Shown here piece after piece: positions 31,890 through 40,416 of a DNA stretch of 40,416 nucleotides (positions are counted from its first letter, which is position 1; each line of letters starts with the position of its first letter). The translations under genes and the position numbers were made by a program. The notes below the pieces were generated by a model. The model was not told the origin of the DNA. It did not search any database and saw nothing but the letters and a program-made list of their open reading frames with translations. This DNA comes from Hydrogenophaga sp. Lineage in GTDB: Bacteria; Pseudomonadota; Gammaproteobacteria; Burkholderiales; Burkholderiaceae_C. The stretch lies in NCBI GenBank assembly GCA_030696525.1, contig JAUYSB010000032.1:1-40416 (forward strand), written 5' to 3'.

Positions 31890-32179
31890 ACCGCCCCCCG
31901 CACCTCAGGCAGCCGCCGACCGAGCCGCCCGGCCCGTAGACGCTCGTGGAAAGTAGTGGCTCATGTCGAGGCCTGTGGTGCCGGTATGCATACCCGTCCG
32001 GCAAACTCCACCTTGAGCGCAGACATGTTTTGGGAAATTTTCATCAAGATGGTGACCAGCGGATTCAGACAAAACGAACCGACACGTGCCCAAATCGCCG
32101 TAGTCAGCGTGGAGGTGCCTCCAGCCACCACTTGAGTTGTCCGGGTGTCGACATCAAATCTTGTAGAGACGCTCCAGGC
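31890..32179. other. Intergenic region without recognisable gene
   Basis: This lies between convergent genes. Short open frames on both strands match nothing I know. No clear terminator hairpin with a T-run is visible. The base composition and lack of family resemblance suggest decayed DNA or a long 3' region. Confidence 0.45.
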
Positions 32180-32632
32180 TCACGTGTAGATACCCGTGCG
32201 CGCAAATCGGTCTCGGAAGTAACCCCCTGTGAGAGACACAACTATGCCAAAAACGATATGAACGACTAAGCTTGGCACAACCACGGGCCAACCGAGAGTC
32301 CACGGCAGCACATCGCCGAAGTAAATTGGCAAAAGAAGCGCATTGACTGCCACGTAGTACAAAGCGCCATAGCTTGCACCAATCAAAAATGCAGTTCGGA
32401 CCGAGTATTTATTAAGGGACAGAAACGCAAGCGGAACAGCAGATACCCAGCCCAAAACGATGTGCTGCATGAACAGCGCTAAAGGGCCGGGCGATGAGAG
32501 GTATAGCTCCGCAAACTTTGGCCCGTAGTGACCAACGCGCATCTGTAGCGCGCGAAAGAAGAAGCCCGCCGGCATCATCGCAAGCGCACCCAACGTACCA
32601 GCAACAGTCGCTTCGATCAAAAATACGCGCAT
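32180..32632 (-). CDS. Small four-helix inner-membrane protein of unknown function
   Basis: This 150-residue protein has four predicted membrane helices, near residues 5-25 (LIEATVAGTLGALAMMPAG), 50-72 (LFMQHIVLGWVSAVPLAFL), 80-103 (FLIGASYGALYYVAVNALLL) and 113-137 (VPSLVVHIVFGIVVSLTG). A polar stretch RALQMRVGHYGPKFAELYL lies between the first two, with conserved-looking Gly-His-Tyr-Gly. It resembles small uncharacterised membrane proteins but I do not recognise a named family. It is divergent from a TetR regulator with 142 bases between starts, so it is a candidate TetR target. Composition is lower in GC than its neighbours. Confidence 0.75.
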   Translation of the reverse strand: MRVFLIEATVAGTLGALAMMPAGFFFRALQMRVGHYGPKFAELYLSSPGPLALFMQHIVLGWVSAVPLAFLSLNKYSVRTAFLIGASYGALYYVAVNALLLPIYFGDVLPWTLGWPVVVPSLVVHIVFGIVVSLTGGYFRDRFARTGIYT

Positions 32633-32725
32633 AGATGGTGTGTCGAGGCGGACAGGATATGGCTAAATGAGCGCCAGTATCCCAGCAGTTTACTTGTGAA
32701 ATGGTCGTGGTCTACAGTCGAAGCA

Positions 32726-32754
32726 TTGGGATGGAGCATTTCCTCACATCCCAA
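32726..32754. promoter_or_regulatory. Inverted repeat TTGGGATG-N13-CATCCCAA, candidate TetR operator
   Basis: Perfect 8-bp arms at 32726-32733 and 32747-32754, in the divergent promoter region, end 20 bases before the TetR ATG. TetR proteins commonly bind such dyads to control themselves and the divergent gene. An RNA hairpin that hinders TetR translation is an alternative, as no good ribosome site is visible. Confidence 0.5.
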
Positions 32755-32774
32755 CCATCGCTGAAACACCAACC

Positions 32775-33551
32775 ATGGAAGTTACCAAACAGAAGCGTCC
32801 GCGCAAACGGCACGGCAACACAGCCGACCATCAGGCTGTGCAACAAGAGATCCTCGACGCCGCGTTTAGCATAACTCGAAAAAATGGTGGGGTGCAGGCT
32901 CTTTCAATGCGTGGCTTGGCCGCAGAGCTTGGACTGAGTGCCATGGGCATCTACCGATACTTTGATAGCAAGGCTGCAGTGCTCCACGCCATGTGGCAGT
33001 ACATCCTCATTGAGGCCACCGCCGCAACCAGCGGGGCATCGTCTCAAGGCAGCACAGCCCGTGAGCGATTGCGAGCGGGCATCGAGGCCTTCTTGATCTA
33101 TTGGGAGACGCATCCGGAACACTTCAAATTGGTGTTTATGACCGAGGAAATACTGCAGCCTAGCGGTGTATCGAGCTATACCTCGCTCCCGGCGTACAGC
33201 GATGCCGTGAAAGTGGGGCATTGTCTGACGGAGGCTTTTATTGCCGAGGTAGGCGGCGACCCCAAATGCTTGCTCGCAGCTCGCGATCTGCGCATGGCGT
33301 TGATGGTCGGATACCTGCACGCCCGACTGGTCAATCAGCGCTTCCCTTGGCATGATCATGCTGTCTTGCGAAGCAACACCATAGAAGCCATTCTCCTCGG
33401 CATGGAAGCTTGCGTGACCAAGCCTACTTCTGGGTTGACAACGTCGGCGCCCACAGCGGCGAAGAAGTCCGGACGCAGAGGTGGGTCAACGGTGAAGAGT
33501 CCCACTGCAAAAAGGAGTGTCACCAAAAAAGCAAATGCGGCGCACACCTGA
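32775..33551 (+). CDS. TetR/AcrR-family regulator with a histone-H1-like basic C-terminal tail
   Basis: This 258-residue repressor-type regulator has a basic N-terminal arm (VTKQKRPRKRHGN), then the TetR helix-turn-helix near residues 22-68 (ILDAAFSITRKNGGVQALSM, GLAAELGLSAMGIYRYFDSK). The ligand domain, to about 215, includes AFLIYWETHPEHFKLVF. The last 40 residues, from about 217, are Lys/Ser/Thr/Ala-rich (SAPTAAKKSGRRGGSTVK, SPTAKRSVTKKANAAHT), which is unusual for TetR and resembles histone-H1-like or AlgP-like tails that bind DNA non-specifically. It is divergent from the small membrane protein and convergent with the Bug gene at 33566, with only 14 bases between. Ligand unknown. Confidence 0.9.
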   Translation: MEVTKQKRPRKRHGNTADHQAVQQEILDAAFSITRKNGGVQALSMRGLAAELGLSAMGIYRYFDSKAAVLHAMWQYILIEATAATSGASSQGSTARERLRAGIEAFLIYWETHPEHFKLVFMTEEILQPSGVSSYTSLPAYSDAVKVGHCLTEAFIAEVGGDPKCLLAARDLRMALMVGYLHARLVNQRFPWHDHAVLRSNTIEAILLGMEACVTKPTSGLTTSAPTAAKKSGRRGGSTVKSPTAKRSVTKKANAAHT

Positions 33552-33565
33552 AGAACCCAAATTCT

Positions 33566-34543
33566 TTACGGTACCACCATCCCAGCAGCCACCACTTGAC
33601 GAGCCCATCGTGCGCTGTCGTGCTGGATGACATCAGCGAAGGTTTGTGACGAGCTTGGCGCAGGTGTCGATCCCAGGCCTGTGACCCATGCTACAAATTC
33701 GCGCTCTTGCATGACGCGATGCAGGGTTTCCCGTAGGCGCTGTATTCGTGCAGGGGCGGTGCCGTCGGGAGCAACCATGCCTGCCCAGGCACCGACTTCC
33801 ATGTCAGCAATGCCTTGTTCTCGCGCCGTCATCAAATCGGGGAGTGCCGGGTTGCGCTGAGGACCCAACACGGCCAATGCCTTCAATTTGCCGGCTTTGA
33901 CCAACGGGACGGACACCGAACCATATTCAATGGAGAGGTCAGTGTGCCCGGCCATCAGATCTTGCATCGCCTGAGCCTGATTCGCATATTGAACGTACAA
34001 CAACCGAAGGCCCGTGCGTTCTTGCATCATGCGGCCAGCCAGATGCTGGACAGATCGCACGCCAGGGGAAGCAAAGCGCAGCTCGGCAGCAGTCGATGCC
34101 GTCGATGTCATCAAGGTGGGTAGTGAGTTTGGTGCAGTGTGAGGATGCGCCAGCAACAGTGGGTAGCCCCTCGCAATCAGCGAAATCGGCGTGAAGAGTC
34201 GCAGCGGTTCAATCCGTTGTTTCGGGTACATCGCAGGCGTAATGCAGAGCGTGTTGATACCTGTCATCAGCAAGCTGTTTCCATCGGCCGGAGCGCGTGC
34301 CACAGCGTCAATAGCGGGTAGTCCGTCCGCACCTGCACGATTCTCTACAACCACGCTTTCGCCCAACTCACGTCCCAGGCCTGGCGCCAACCGCCGAGCA
34401 TATTGGTCCAACACACTCCCCGGCGCACTGGGTACCACGAGGCGAAGAACACCGTGGGCCGACGTTTGCGCCAACGCTGAGGTGCAGGGAGTCATGAGAC
34501 CGGTGCATGCCACCAACGTGTTGATGTCTCTTCGATTAATCAA
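33566..34543 (-). CDS. Bug-type periplasmic binding protein coupled to a GGDEF-EAL gene
   Basis: It has 325 residues with family segments LRLVVPSAPGSVLDQYARRL, SVVVENRAGADGLPAIDAVA, ARAPADGNSLLMTGINTL, LRFASPGVRSVQHLAGRMM and WAGMVAPDGTAPARIQRL. A signal sequence is present (INRRDINTLVACTGLMTPC, with cleavage after ALA near residue 25). No ATG starts it: the only start that keeps the signal peptide is a TTG at 34543, overlapping the TGA of the upstream GGDEF-EAL gene as TTGA. AAGG lies 7 bases before it. Translation is therefore probably coupled. There is no permease, so a sensory role, presenting a ligand to the periplasmic domain of its partner, is a reasonable hypothesis. It is more divergent than the other two Bug proteins here. 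Confidence 0.88.
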   Translation of the reverse strand: MINRRDINTLVACTGLMTPCTSALAQTSAHGVLRLVVPSAPGSVLDQYARRLAPGLGRELGESVVVENRAGADGLPAIDAVARAPADGNSLLMTGINTLCITPAMYPKQRIEPLRLFTPISLIARGYPLLLAHPHTAPNSLPTLMTSTASTAAELRFASPGVRSVQHLAGRMMQERTGLRLLYVQYANQAQAMQDLMAGHTDLSIEYGSVSVPLVKAGKLKALAVLGPQRNPALPDLMTAREQGIADMEVGAWAGMVAPDGTAPARIQRLRETLHRVMQEREFVAWVTGLGSTPAPSSSQTFADVIQHDSARWARQVVAAGMVVP

Positions 34544-37167
34544 ACAACAGCCTTGTCCTGTCCTTGAACCTCTGTGCCTTGGTTCACGAATGTTTCAAAA
34601 AGGTCGATGGGCAAGGGGCGGCTCAACAGGTAGCCCTGGTAAGCACTGCATCCAAGCGCTGCCAAGAACTCTCTCTGCGACTCAGTTTCAACCCCTTCAG
34701 CCATGACATCAATGCCCATGCTGTCGGCGAGGACCACGACCATCTTCGCGATAGCGGCATCGTTTGTGTCGGTGAGCACATCCCTCACAAAGCCCTGATC
34801 GATCTTCAGTTCGTCCAGTGGCATCCGTTTGAGGTACGCCAGAGACGAGTAGCCGGTGCCAAAGTCATCCAGCGAGAAGCGGACGCCACTGGACTTGAGT
34901 ACGGACATCTTTTCAATGATCTCCTCCACGTGTAGGGCAAGCATGCTCTCTGTCAGCTCAAGCTTGAGTTGTCGAGGGTTGGCCCCTGTACGCTCCAGAA
35001 CGTCCAGCAGTTGCCGAGCGAAGTCAGTTTGGTAAAACTGTCGCGCGCTGACGTTGACAGCGATCGTCAAGCGCTCGAAGCCTGGCTTCACGGACCAGTC
35101 GGCCAGCTGAGCGCATGCGGTTTCAATGACCCATCGGCCCAGTTGAAGAATCTGACCTGTCTCTTCCGCACGTGGAATAAAATCGCCAGGAGGAATCAGG
35201 CCCCTGGTGGGATGGTGCCAACGCAGCAACGCCTCCGCTCCTGACAGATTTCCATCGTTGCCCATCTGCGGTTGGTAGTACAGCCTGAACTGACCCTCGC
35301 CAATTGCTTCACGCAGATCGCGCTCCATCAGCGCATGTTGGTCCACAATGGTCTGCATCTGGGGATCAAAGAAGCGCATGGTGTTGCGACCCAACGCCTT
35401 GGATCGGTACATCGCCAAGTCGGCTTGTTTGAGCAGCTCATCCGTGGTGCACGTCCCACCGCTAAACAGCGTGATGCCGATGCTCGGCGTGCAATAGTGC
35501 GGGTGTCCGGCCAAGACGTAGGGCTCTGTCAGCAAGTTGAGGATTTTCCCTCCTACTGTTTCTGCGCGGTTTGCGGCCAGTGACGCATTTTGACTTTGGC
35601 CTTCGAGAACCACCACAAATTCATCACCACCAAAGCGGGCAACGGTGTCACCCTCGCGCACACAGGTAATGAGTCGCTGGGCCACTTGTTGAAGCAGCAG
35701 ATCACCCACGTCGTGGCCTCTGGTGTCGTTTAGTGTTTTGAAGTTTTCCAAGTCGATGAACATGATGGCACAGCCATAGCCGTGACGTCGCGCGGTCAAC
35801 ATCGCATGGTTGAGCCGGTCGTACAGCAGCCGACGATTGGGCAGCCCGGTCAAGGAGTCATAGTAGGCCAACCGGTGAATTTCTGACTCCGTCACCTTGG
35901 CTTGCGTGATGTCGCGGGCAATTTTGGATGCACCAATGACCTTGCCCGTGTGGTCTAGTATGGGAGAGATGGTGGTCGAAATGTCGATCAGCCGACCATC
36001 TTTGCGACGTCGCACAGTCTCGAAGTGATTGACCTGCTCACCTCGGCAAATTCGCTCCAGGATGGCGGGTTCTTCTTCCGCTCGATCCGGTGGTATCAAC
36101 ATCACCATGGGCTGACCAATCGCTTCCTGCGACGTGTATCCAAAGATGCGCTCAGCTCCACGGTTCCAACTGGTGATGATCCCCGTCGTGGTCTTGCCAA
36201 TGATGGCGTCGTCTGAAGAGTCAACGATGGCCTTGAATTGGAGCAGCTCCATTTTTGCCAAACGCTTCTGCGTTTCCACCACCCACCCAAGCACACTGTT
36301 GAGTCGATCTTGGGGCACCTCTATCGGCGAGAAGAAGTCACCACTGCCCAAGCGCGAAATCGTGTGCTGCAACTCGGGCGCGGAACACCCCAGGATGGCA
36401 TACAGCTGCCGACTGACTGCCCAGAGCAGATAGAGAAAAAACAAACCCAGTGCGGTCAATAGCAGCCGCATCTGAGTGGTGCGCGACTCGGCCTCGTGCA
36501 CAGCGGCCAAAGTGCGTTCGTTGACCAATCGATCGAACTCACTGATAGGGCGCATGATGTCGACCTTGGCACGATGGAAGCCTTCATCGTGCAGCATCTG
36601 TATGGCCCGCAACCGCTTGGCAGGGTCTGGCGGTGTCTCGGCCTCAACAAGGACCATGGCTTCAAACTCTAACCGCGTGAGTTCATCAGACTTTGCCTTG
36701 GACTCTGCCAGCTGAGCAAATTCGCTGTCTGTGAAGCCCGCCTGGCGCATCAGGTCCAACAGGGGCTGTGCGCGCCCCACACTCTCGGGTTGAGCACGCC
36801 CAGCCGCTGCGAAATCCCAGTAGGAAGGGCCATAGTCGAGGGGACGCGGCACGGTACCGTCACGGATGCCAAGCACTGACTGGAACTGTGTCTTGAACGC
36901 AACGTCGCCAGTGATGACATATATGCGTACCAGCCGGGTCAGGTCATTGGAAGACTGTCGCAGCTCTTCGGCCAGCAACAGCGATTTCAGGCGCATGGTG
37001 TGGGCCTGTTGCAGTTTGCCCTCAATCTGTACGTGGGCGTAAAAGGCGCCAACAAAAGCCACCATGGTGCCGAGCATCATCAGCAAGTAGGCACTGAAGC
37101 GCGACATGTTGGACAACGCGTGGCGCCTGCTGGGCTGTGGTGGTGTCATGGACTGTGAGCCGGTCAT
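34540..37167 (-). CDS. Membrane PAS-GGDEF-EAL cyclic-di-GMP protein with periplasmic sensor
   Basis: This is an 875-residue inner-membrane protein. A membrane helix at about 26-47 and another at 233-252 enclose a periplasmic, mainly helical sensor of about 185 residues (LKSLLLAEELRQSSNDLTRL, VRIYVITGD), similar in style to four-helix-bundle sensors. A HAMP-like linker follows (about 257-305), then PAS (about 310-425, SSDDAIIGKTTTGIITSWNR), GGDEF (ARFGGDEFVVVLEG) and EAL (SGAEALLRWHHPTRGLIPPG, ELTESMLAL, DDFGTGYSSLAYLKRMPLDE). The GGDEF and EAL motifs are both intact, so it could make or degrade cyclic di-GMP. Its stop overlaps the TTG start of the Bug binding protein. An alternative start at Met7 or Met21 is possible. 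Confidence 0.95.
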   Translation of the reverse strand: MTGSQSMTPPQPSRRHALSNMSRFSAYLLMMLGTMVAFVGAFYAHVQIEGKLQQAHTMRLKSLLLAEELRQSSNDLTRLVRIYVITGDVAFKTQFQSVLGIRDGTVPRPLDYGPSYWDFAAAGRAQPESVGRAQPLLDLMRQAGFTDSEFAQLAESKAKSDELTRLEFEAMVLVEAETPPDPAKRLRAIQMLHDEGFHRAKVDIMRPISEFDRLVNERTLAAVHEAESRTTQMRLLLTALGLFFLYLLWAVSRQLYAILGCSAPELQHTISRLGSGDFFSPIEVPQDRLNSVLGWVVETQKRLAKMELLQFKAIVDSSDDAIIGKTTTGIITSWNRGAERIFGYTSQEAIGQPMVMLIPPDRAEEEPAILERICRGEQVNHFETVRRRKDGRLIDISTTISPILDHTGKVIGASKIARDITQAKVTESEIHRLAYYDSLTGLPNRRLLYDRLNHAMLTARRHGYGCAIMFIDLENFKTLNDTRGHDVGDLLLQQVAQRLITCVREGDTVARFGGDEFVVVLEGQSQNASLAANRAETVGGKILNLLTEPYVLAGHPHYCTPSIGITLFSGGTCTTDELLKQADLAMYRSKALGRNTMRFFDPQMQTIVDQHALMERDLREAIGEGQFRLYYQPQMGNDGNLSGAEALLRWHHPTRGLIPPGDFIPRAEETGQILQLGRWVIETACAQLADWSVKPGFERLTIAVNVSARQFYQTDFARQLLDVLERTGANPRQLKLELTESMLALHVEEIIEKMSVLKSSGVRFSLDDFGTGYSSLAYLKRMPLDELKIDQGFVRDVLTDTNDAAIAKMVVVLADSMGIDVMAEGVETESQREFLAALGCSAYQGYLLSRPLPIDLFETFVNQGTEVQGQDKAVV

Positions 37168-37206
37168 GGTGGGAGCATGTGTGGCTTGTTCAATCGGTCA
37201 GATTTG

Positions 37207-37230
37207 CAGACTACACCAAATCACAGTCTG
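37207..37230. promoter_or_regulatory. Dyad CAGACT-N12-AGTCTG upstream of the GGDEF-EAL gene
   Basis: The 6-bp perfect arms lie at 37207-37212 and 37225-37230, in the 89-base gap between the chemoreceptor stop and the GGDEF-EAL start, 40 bases upstream of the latter. It could be an operator. No T-run follows on either strand, so it is unlikely to be a terminator. Confidence 0.25.
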
Positions 37231-37256
37231 GAGGCGGATGATCAAGTGGGCGGCAA

Positions 37257-38906
37257 TTAGCCATGTCCCAGCAACGCCATCCTCGACTCGGGTGCTTTGT
37301 TTGTACGCCGCAGAGCGACAGCATCCAGGCGACTGCTGGAGCTATTGTCAATACGGAATACGCTGACAGTGTCAGTTGTGTTTTGTGCGAGCCCTTCCAG
37401 TGCCTGCGCTGATGCAGCTACCTGCTCCACCAACGCAGCATTCTGCTGTGTGATCGCGTCCATTTGGCCTACAGCCGAGTTAATCTGAGCAATGCCGTTT
37501 AACTGCTCAGTGGTGGCATTGCTGATCTCACTGACAAGAGTCGAAACCCCCTGAACGCAGCCCACCACTTCCTCCATGGTTTGCTGAGCGAGCTCAGTTC
37601 GTTTGTGCCCTTCAGCTACCTTTGTCACCGATTCATCAATAAGCTGCTTGATCTCCTTTGCAGCGGTGGATGTGCGCTGCGCCAGAGAACGGACCTCTGA
37701 GGCAACCACCGCAAAGCCTCGGCCTTGTTCGCCTGCACGTGCAGCCTCCACAGCCGCGTTCAACGCCAAAATATTGGTTTGAAAGGCGATGCTGTCGATG
37801 ACTTGGGTAATGTCGCTGATTCGGCCTGACGATGCCTGTATCTCGCGCATGGTTGTGCCCACACCATTGACTGCGCCACGACTGCGATCAGCAACAGCGC
37901 TTGCATCGTGGGACAACTTTTCTGCCTGCCGGGCCGATTCGGCAGTGTTCCGTACTGTGCTGGTTATCTCCTCCATGGACGCGGCCGTTTGCTCTAGGCT
38001 GCTGGCCTGCGATTCAGTGCGCTGAGACAAATCCATGTTGCCGGCAACGATTTCTTGCGTAGCCTGCTGCATTTCCATGCTCTGATCACGCGCGTCTCGA
38101 ACAATCGATTGCAGATTCACATTGAGTTGGCCGAGCGCTTTTTGTAACGCGCCGAGTTGATCGCTGCGGGTAACCACCTGTGTCCGCGTTAGATCACCAG
38201 CCGCCATACGATTCGCGGTACTCACGAGCTCATTCAGCGGCCCCAGCACGGCCGCCACAAGGTAGCGCAAGACGCCCAGCAGCAGCAGCACATCCAACGC
38301 AACCACAGCTGCGCCCTTAAAAGGAACGCCCGCAGGGAATACCGCCTCTAGCAATGGGCCACCCACCGACATGAGCAACAAGGCCAGAAAGAATTTAGCT
38401 ACCAGTCCCAGGCGCAGTCGTTCATACAAGCCACCGATCAGGGTTGCCTTGATCAAGCGCCCGTTTTGTAGTTTGTGCACCAATTTGCCGGACTGTTTCT
38501 CCGCACGCATGGTTGCGTACAGTCCCTCGGCCTGTTGAATCTGCTCACGCGTTGCCTCGGTGCGCACCGACATGTATCCAACAGGTTGGCCATTCTCCAC
38601 CAAAGGTGTGGCGTTGGCCATGACCCAGTAGTAGTCACCGTTCTTGCGACGGTTCTTGACAGGGGCCGACCAGGGCAAGCCTGCCGAAATGCTCGCCCAC
38701 ATGTCACGGAAGGCCTCTTCCGGCATGTCTGGGTGTCGGATCAGGTTGTGCGGCTGCCCAAGCAACTCTTCCTTGGTGAAGCCACTGACCTCTATGAACA
38801 TGGGGTTGCAATAGAGGATTCTTCCCTTGGTGTCGGTGGTGGACACCAGGGTTTTCCCTTTGGGGAACGGGTATTCGGTGGTTGTGACTGGTAGGTTGGA
38901 GCGCAT
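37257..38906 (-). CDS. Aer-like methyl-accepting chemotaxis protein with cytoplasmic PAS domain
   Basis: This 549-residue chemoreceptor has an N-terminal PAS near residues 10-120 ([38 protein letters not shown]), two close membrane helices near 165-222 ([36 protein letters not shown]) and a HAMP ([13 protein letters not shown]). The long coiled-coil signalling domain has hairpin tip [20 protein letters not shown] then [20 protein letters not shown], the CheW/CheA contact. This is the Aer layout (redox or energy taxis), where PAS binds FAD. The C-terminus [20 protein letters not shown] lacks an NWETF pentapeptide. An ATG at 38906 starts the Aer-like [14 protein letters not shown]. Its neighbour cyclic-di-GMP genes suggest a link between taxis and surface life. 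Confidence 0.96.
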   Translation of the reverse strand: MRSNLPVTTTEYPFPKGKTLVSTTDTKGRILYCNPMFIEVSGFTKEELLGQPHNLIRHPDMPEEAFRDMWASISAGLPWSAPVKNRRKNGDYYWVMANATPLVENGQPVGYMSVRTEATREQIQQAEGLYATMRAEKQSGKLVHKLQNGRLIKATLIGGLYERLRLGLVAKFFLALLLMSVGGPLLEAVFPAGVPFKGAAVVALDVLLLLGVLRYLVAAVLGPLNELVSTANRMAAGDLTRTQVVTRSDQLGALQKALGQLNVNLQSIVRDARDQSMEMQQATQEIVAGNMDLSQRTESQASSLEQTAASMEEITSTVRNTAESARQAEKLSHDASAVADRSRGAVNGVGTTMREIQASSGRISDITQVIDSIAFQTNILALNAAVEAARAGEQGRGFAVVASEVRSLAQRTSTAAKEIKQLIDESVTKVAEGHKRTELAQQTMEEVVGCVQGVSTLVSEISNATTEQLNGIAQINSAVGQMDAITQQNAALVEQVAASAQALEGLAQNTTDTVSVFRIDNSSSSRLDAVALRRTNKAPESRMALLGHG

Positions 38907-38982
38907 AGCGTATGGTCGAATTAGTCACGTCCCTGATTGAATTTAGCCTGACAGTGGCTCTATGACCACTTGAGTTTTGGCC

Positions 38983-40416
38983 CTACGTAAGCTGTCCGGT
39001 GGGCAATGACTCGACCGGCACGGGCTTGCTAAAAAGGTACCCCTGGAATCCTTCACAGCCGTATGACACCAGCAGTTCGAATTGCGCTGCGTTTTCAACT
39101 CCTTCAGCCACGACTCCCAATTCCAGGCTGGCCGCAAGGGCCAGAATGGTCTTGGCGATGGCAGCGTCGTTGGGATCGGTCAGGATGTCGTTGACGAAGG
39201 ACTTGTCGATCTTGAACTGGTCCAGGGGCAGGCGCTTGAGGTAGCTCAGGGACGAGTAGCCCGTTCCAAAGTCATCCAGCGAAAACCGCACGCCCAGCCG
39301 GCCGAGCGTGTGCATCTTGGTGATGGTGCCCTCGAGATCCGATTGCAACAGGCTCTCGGTCAGCTCCAGCCGCAAACGCCGGGGATCGGCCCCCGCCCGG
39401 CTGAGCGCCCGCTCCACGTTGGCCACGAACTCAGCTTCGTAGAACTGGCGTGCACTGACATTGACCGCCACGGTCCAGGTCGAACGGATGGGGTCGTCTT
39501 CCCAGGTTCTGATCTGGGCGCAGGCGGTGTCCAGCACCCATTTGCCAATGGGGAGAATCAGGTTGGTTTGTTCGGCCAGTGGTATGAAGGTGGCTGGCGG
39601 CACCAGGCCCCGCTTCGGGTGGGCCCAACGCACCAGTGCCTCGACACCCACGACGTGCCGGCTCTTGTCAACAACCGGCTGGTAGTACAAGCGCATCTGC
39701 CCTTCGTCAAGGGCCAGGCGCAGGTCTCGCAGCAGTGAGGACCGGTTGTTGATGTCGTCCTGCAAGCTGGGGTCGAAAAAGCGCAAGCGGTTACGCCCAG
39801 CCTCTTTGGCCTTGTAGAGAGCGAGATCGGCCTGCTTGAGCAATTCTTCCGGGTCGTCCTGTGTGCCCCGAAACAGCACCACGCCGATGCTGGGAGTGCT
39901 GGTCACGCGTTCGCCATGCAGCTCGTAAGGGCTGGCCAGGGTCTCGCGGATCTTTTCGCCCACGTCGCCCGCGTGCGCGGTGGCGCTGTCCAGGCCACCG
40001 CCGAGGTCGTCCAGCAACACGACAAATTCATCGCCACCGAGACGAGCCACCGTATCCGCTTGCCGCACCGACGTTCGCAGACGCTCTGCCACCTGGCGCA
40101 ACAACTCGTCACCCTGCGCGTGACCCAGGGTGTCATTGATTTCCTTGAAATGGTCCAGATCCATCAACATCAAGGCGCCGTGGTGCTTTTCCCGCTCGGC
40201 GCGAACAATCGCCTGACGGACCCGCTCGCTCATCAGGCGGCGGTTGGGCAAGCCTGTCAGTGCGTCGTGAAAGGCCATGCGCTGGGCTTCCTGTTCGGCT
40301 TCTTTGCGCTTGGTGATGTCCGCGCGGATGGCGATGTACTGCTCGGAAATCCCGTCCTTGCCCACAAAGGGAACGATGGTTGTATAGACCCAGTACAACG
40401 AGCCATCTTTGGCGCG
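38983..40416 (-). CDS. PAS-GGDEF-EAL cyclic-di-GMP protein (N-terminus beyond window)
   Basis: The visible 477 residues start in the end of a PAS domain with its PAC part (DGSLYWVYTTIVPFVGKDG, QYIAIRADITKRKEAEQEA). A GGDEF domain (HDALTGLPNRRLMSERVRQ, VARLGGDEFVVLLDDLGG) and an EAL domain (GVEALVRWAHPKRGLVPP, LELTESLLQSDLEG, DDFGTGYSSLSYLKRLPLDQ, KSFVNDILTDPND) follow. Both catalytic motifs are intact. The stop is the TAG at 38985-38983. It resembles the GGDEF-EAL of the gene at 34540 but is clearly a separate protein, with the chemoreceptor between them. The number of upstream sensor domains is not visible. It most likely acts in cyclic-di-GMP turnover, with sensing by PAS. Confidence 0.95.
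   Translation of the reverse strand, partial: RAKDGSLYWVYTTIVPFVGKDGISEQYIAIRADITKRKEAEQEAQRMAFHDALTGLPNRRLMSERVRQAIVRAEREKHHGALMLMDLDHFKEINDTLGHAQGDELLRQVAERLRTSVRQADTVARLGGDEFVVLLDDLGGGLDSATAHAGDVGEKIRETLASPYELHGERVTSTPSIGVVLFRGTQDDPEELLKQADLALYKAKEAGRNRLRFFDPSLQDDINNRSSLLRDLRLALDEGQMRLYYQPVVDKSRHVVGVEALVRWAHPKRGLVPPATFIPLAEQTNLILPIGKWVLDTACAQIRTWEDDPIRSTWTVAVNVSARQFYEAEFVANVERALSRAGADPRRLRLELTESLLQSDLEGTITKMHTLGRLGVRFSLDDFGTGYSSLSYLKRLPLDQFKIDKSFVNDILTDPNDAAIAKTILALAASLELGVVAEGVENAAQFELLVSYGCEGFQGYLFSKPVPVESLPTGQLT

Noticed and set aside
34540-36380. Degenerate GGDEF or EAL domain in the larger cyclic-di-GMP protein
   Set aside because: I checked the GGDEF, EALLRW and DDFGTGYSSL motifs, and all are intact, so there is no evidence that either domain is inactive.
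1-40416. CRISPR arrays, tRNA or rRNA genes, replication or phage attachment sites
   Set aside because: Reading both strands showed no regularly spaced repeats, no cloverleaf-like gene, and no integrase with matching direct repeats.

Overview
The window looks like an accessory catabolic region of a betaproteobacterium, most likely Burkholderiales (Comamonadaceae-like). The reasons are high GC, three tripartite-tricarboxylate ('Bug'/TctC) binding proteins without local permeases, many LysR/AraC regulators, and a chemotaxis and cyclic-di-GMP block of the kind common in that group. The taxonomic call is inference from gene content, not from a marker gene.

Layout. (1) 1-2650: a truncated cheW, an AraC-type regulator, and a decayed sensor kinase with a stop codon inside its H-box. 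(2) 2798-8965: a LysR regulator followed by a tight operon of nitrilase-like amidohydrolase, RraA-like aldolase, TRAP transporter DctQ-DctM-DctP and HpaI-like aldolase. This looks like uptake and retro-aldol cleavage of an organic acid. (3) 8966-9716: degraded DNA ending in a 282-bp MITE-like element with perfect 17-bp terminal inverted repeats. (4) 9719-13255: a LysR regulator divergent from a Bug binding protein plus an amidase. (5) 13348-14512: an IS630-family insertion sequence inactivated twice. (6) 14586-24505: nine leftward, largely overlapping genes. In transcription order they are class-I glutamine amidotransferase, cytochrome P450, glutamine-synthetase-like ligase, ferredoxin reductase, putidaredoxin-type ferredoxin, PuuC-like aldehyde dehydrogenase, class-III aminotransferase, UPF0261 protein and HAD hydrolase. 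(7) 24581-25230: a dyad-rich leader and an IS3-family remnant. (8) 25375-31889: an AraC/EutR-like regulator, a broken EamA exporter, a DUF2817 metallohydrolase, a Bug binding protein and two more amidases. (9) 32180-33551: a small membrane protein and a divergent TetR regulator with a histone-H1-like tail. (10) 33566-40416: a Bug protein translationally coupled to a membrane PAS-GGDEF-EAL protein, an Aer-like chemoreceptor, and a second PAS-GGDEF-EAL protein cut by the window edge.

The most interesting system is region 6. It has the logic of the Puu (gamma-glutamyl-putrescine) and aniline (TdnQ/TdnT) pathways: a GS-like ligase to gamma-glutamylate an amine, an oxidation step, a PuuC-like aldehyde dehydrogenase, a glutamine-amidotransferase-type hydrolase and a class-III aminotransferase. 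The oxidation step appears to be a complete class-I P450 system (P450, [2Fe-2S] ferredoxin, FAD reductase) in place of the PuuB flavoprotein oxidase or the aniline dioxygenase. Mycobacterial morpholine/piperidine loci also combine P450, ferredoxin, reductase and a GS homologue, so a cyclic or secondary amine is my leading substrate guess. The flanking amidases, binding proteins and EutR-like regulator fit a wider amine/amide-scavenging island. Substrates cannot be determined from sequence alone.
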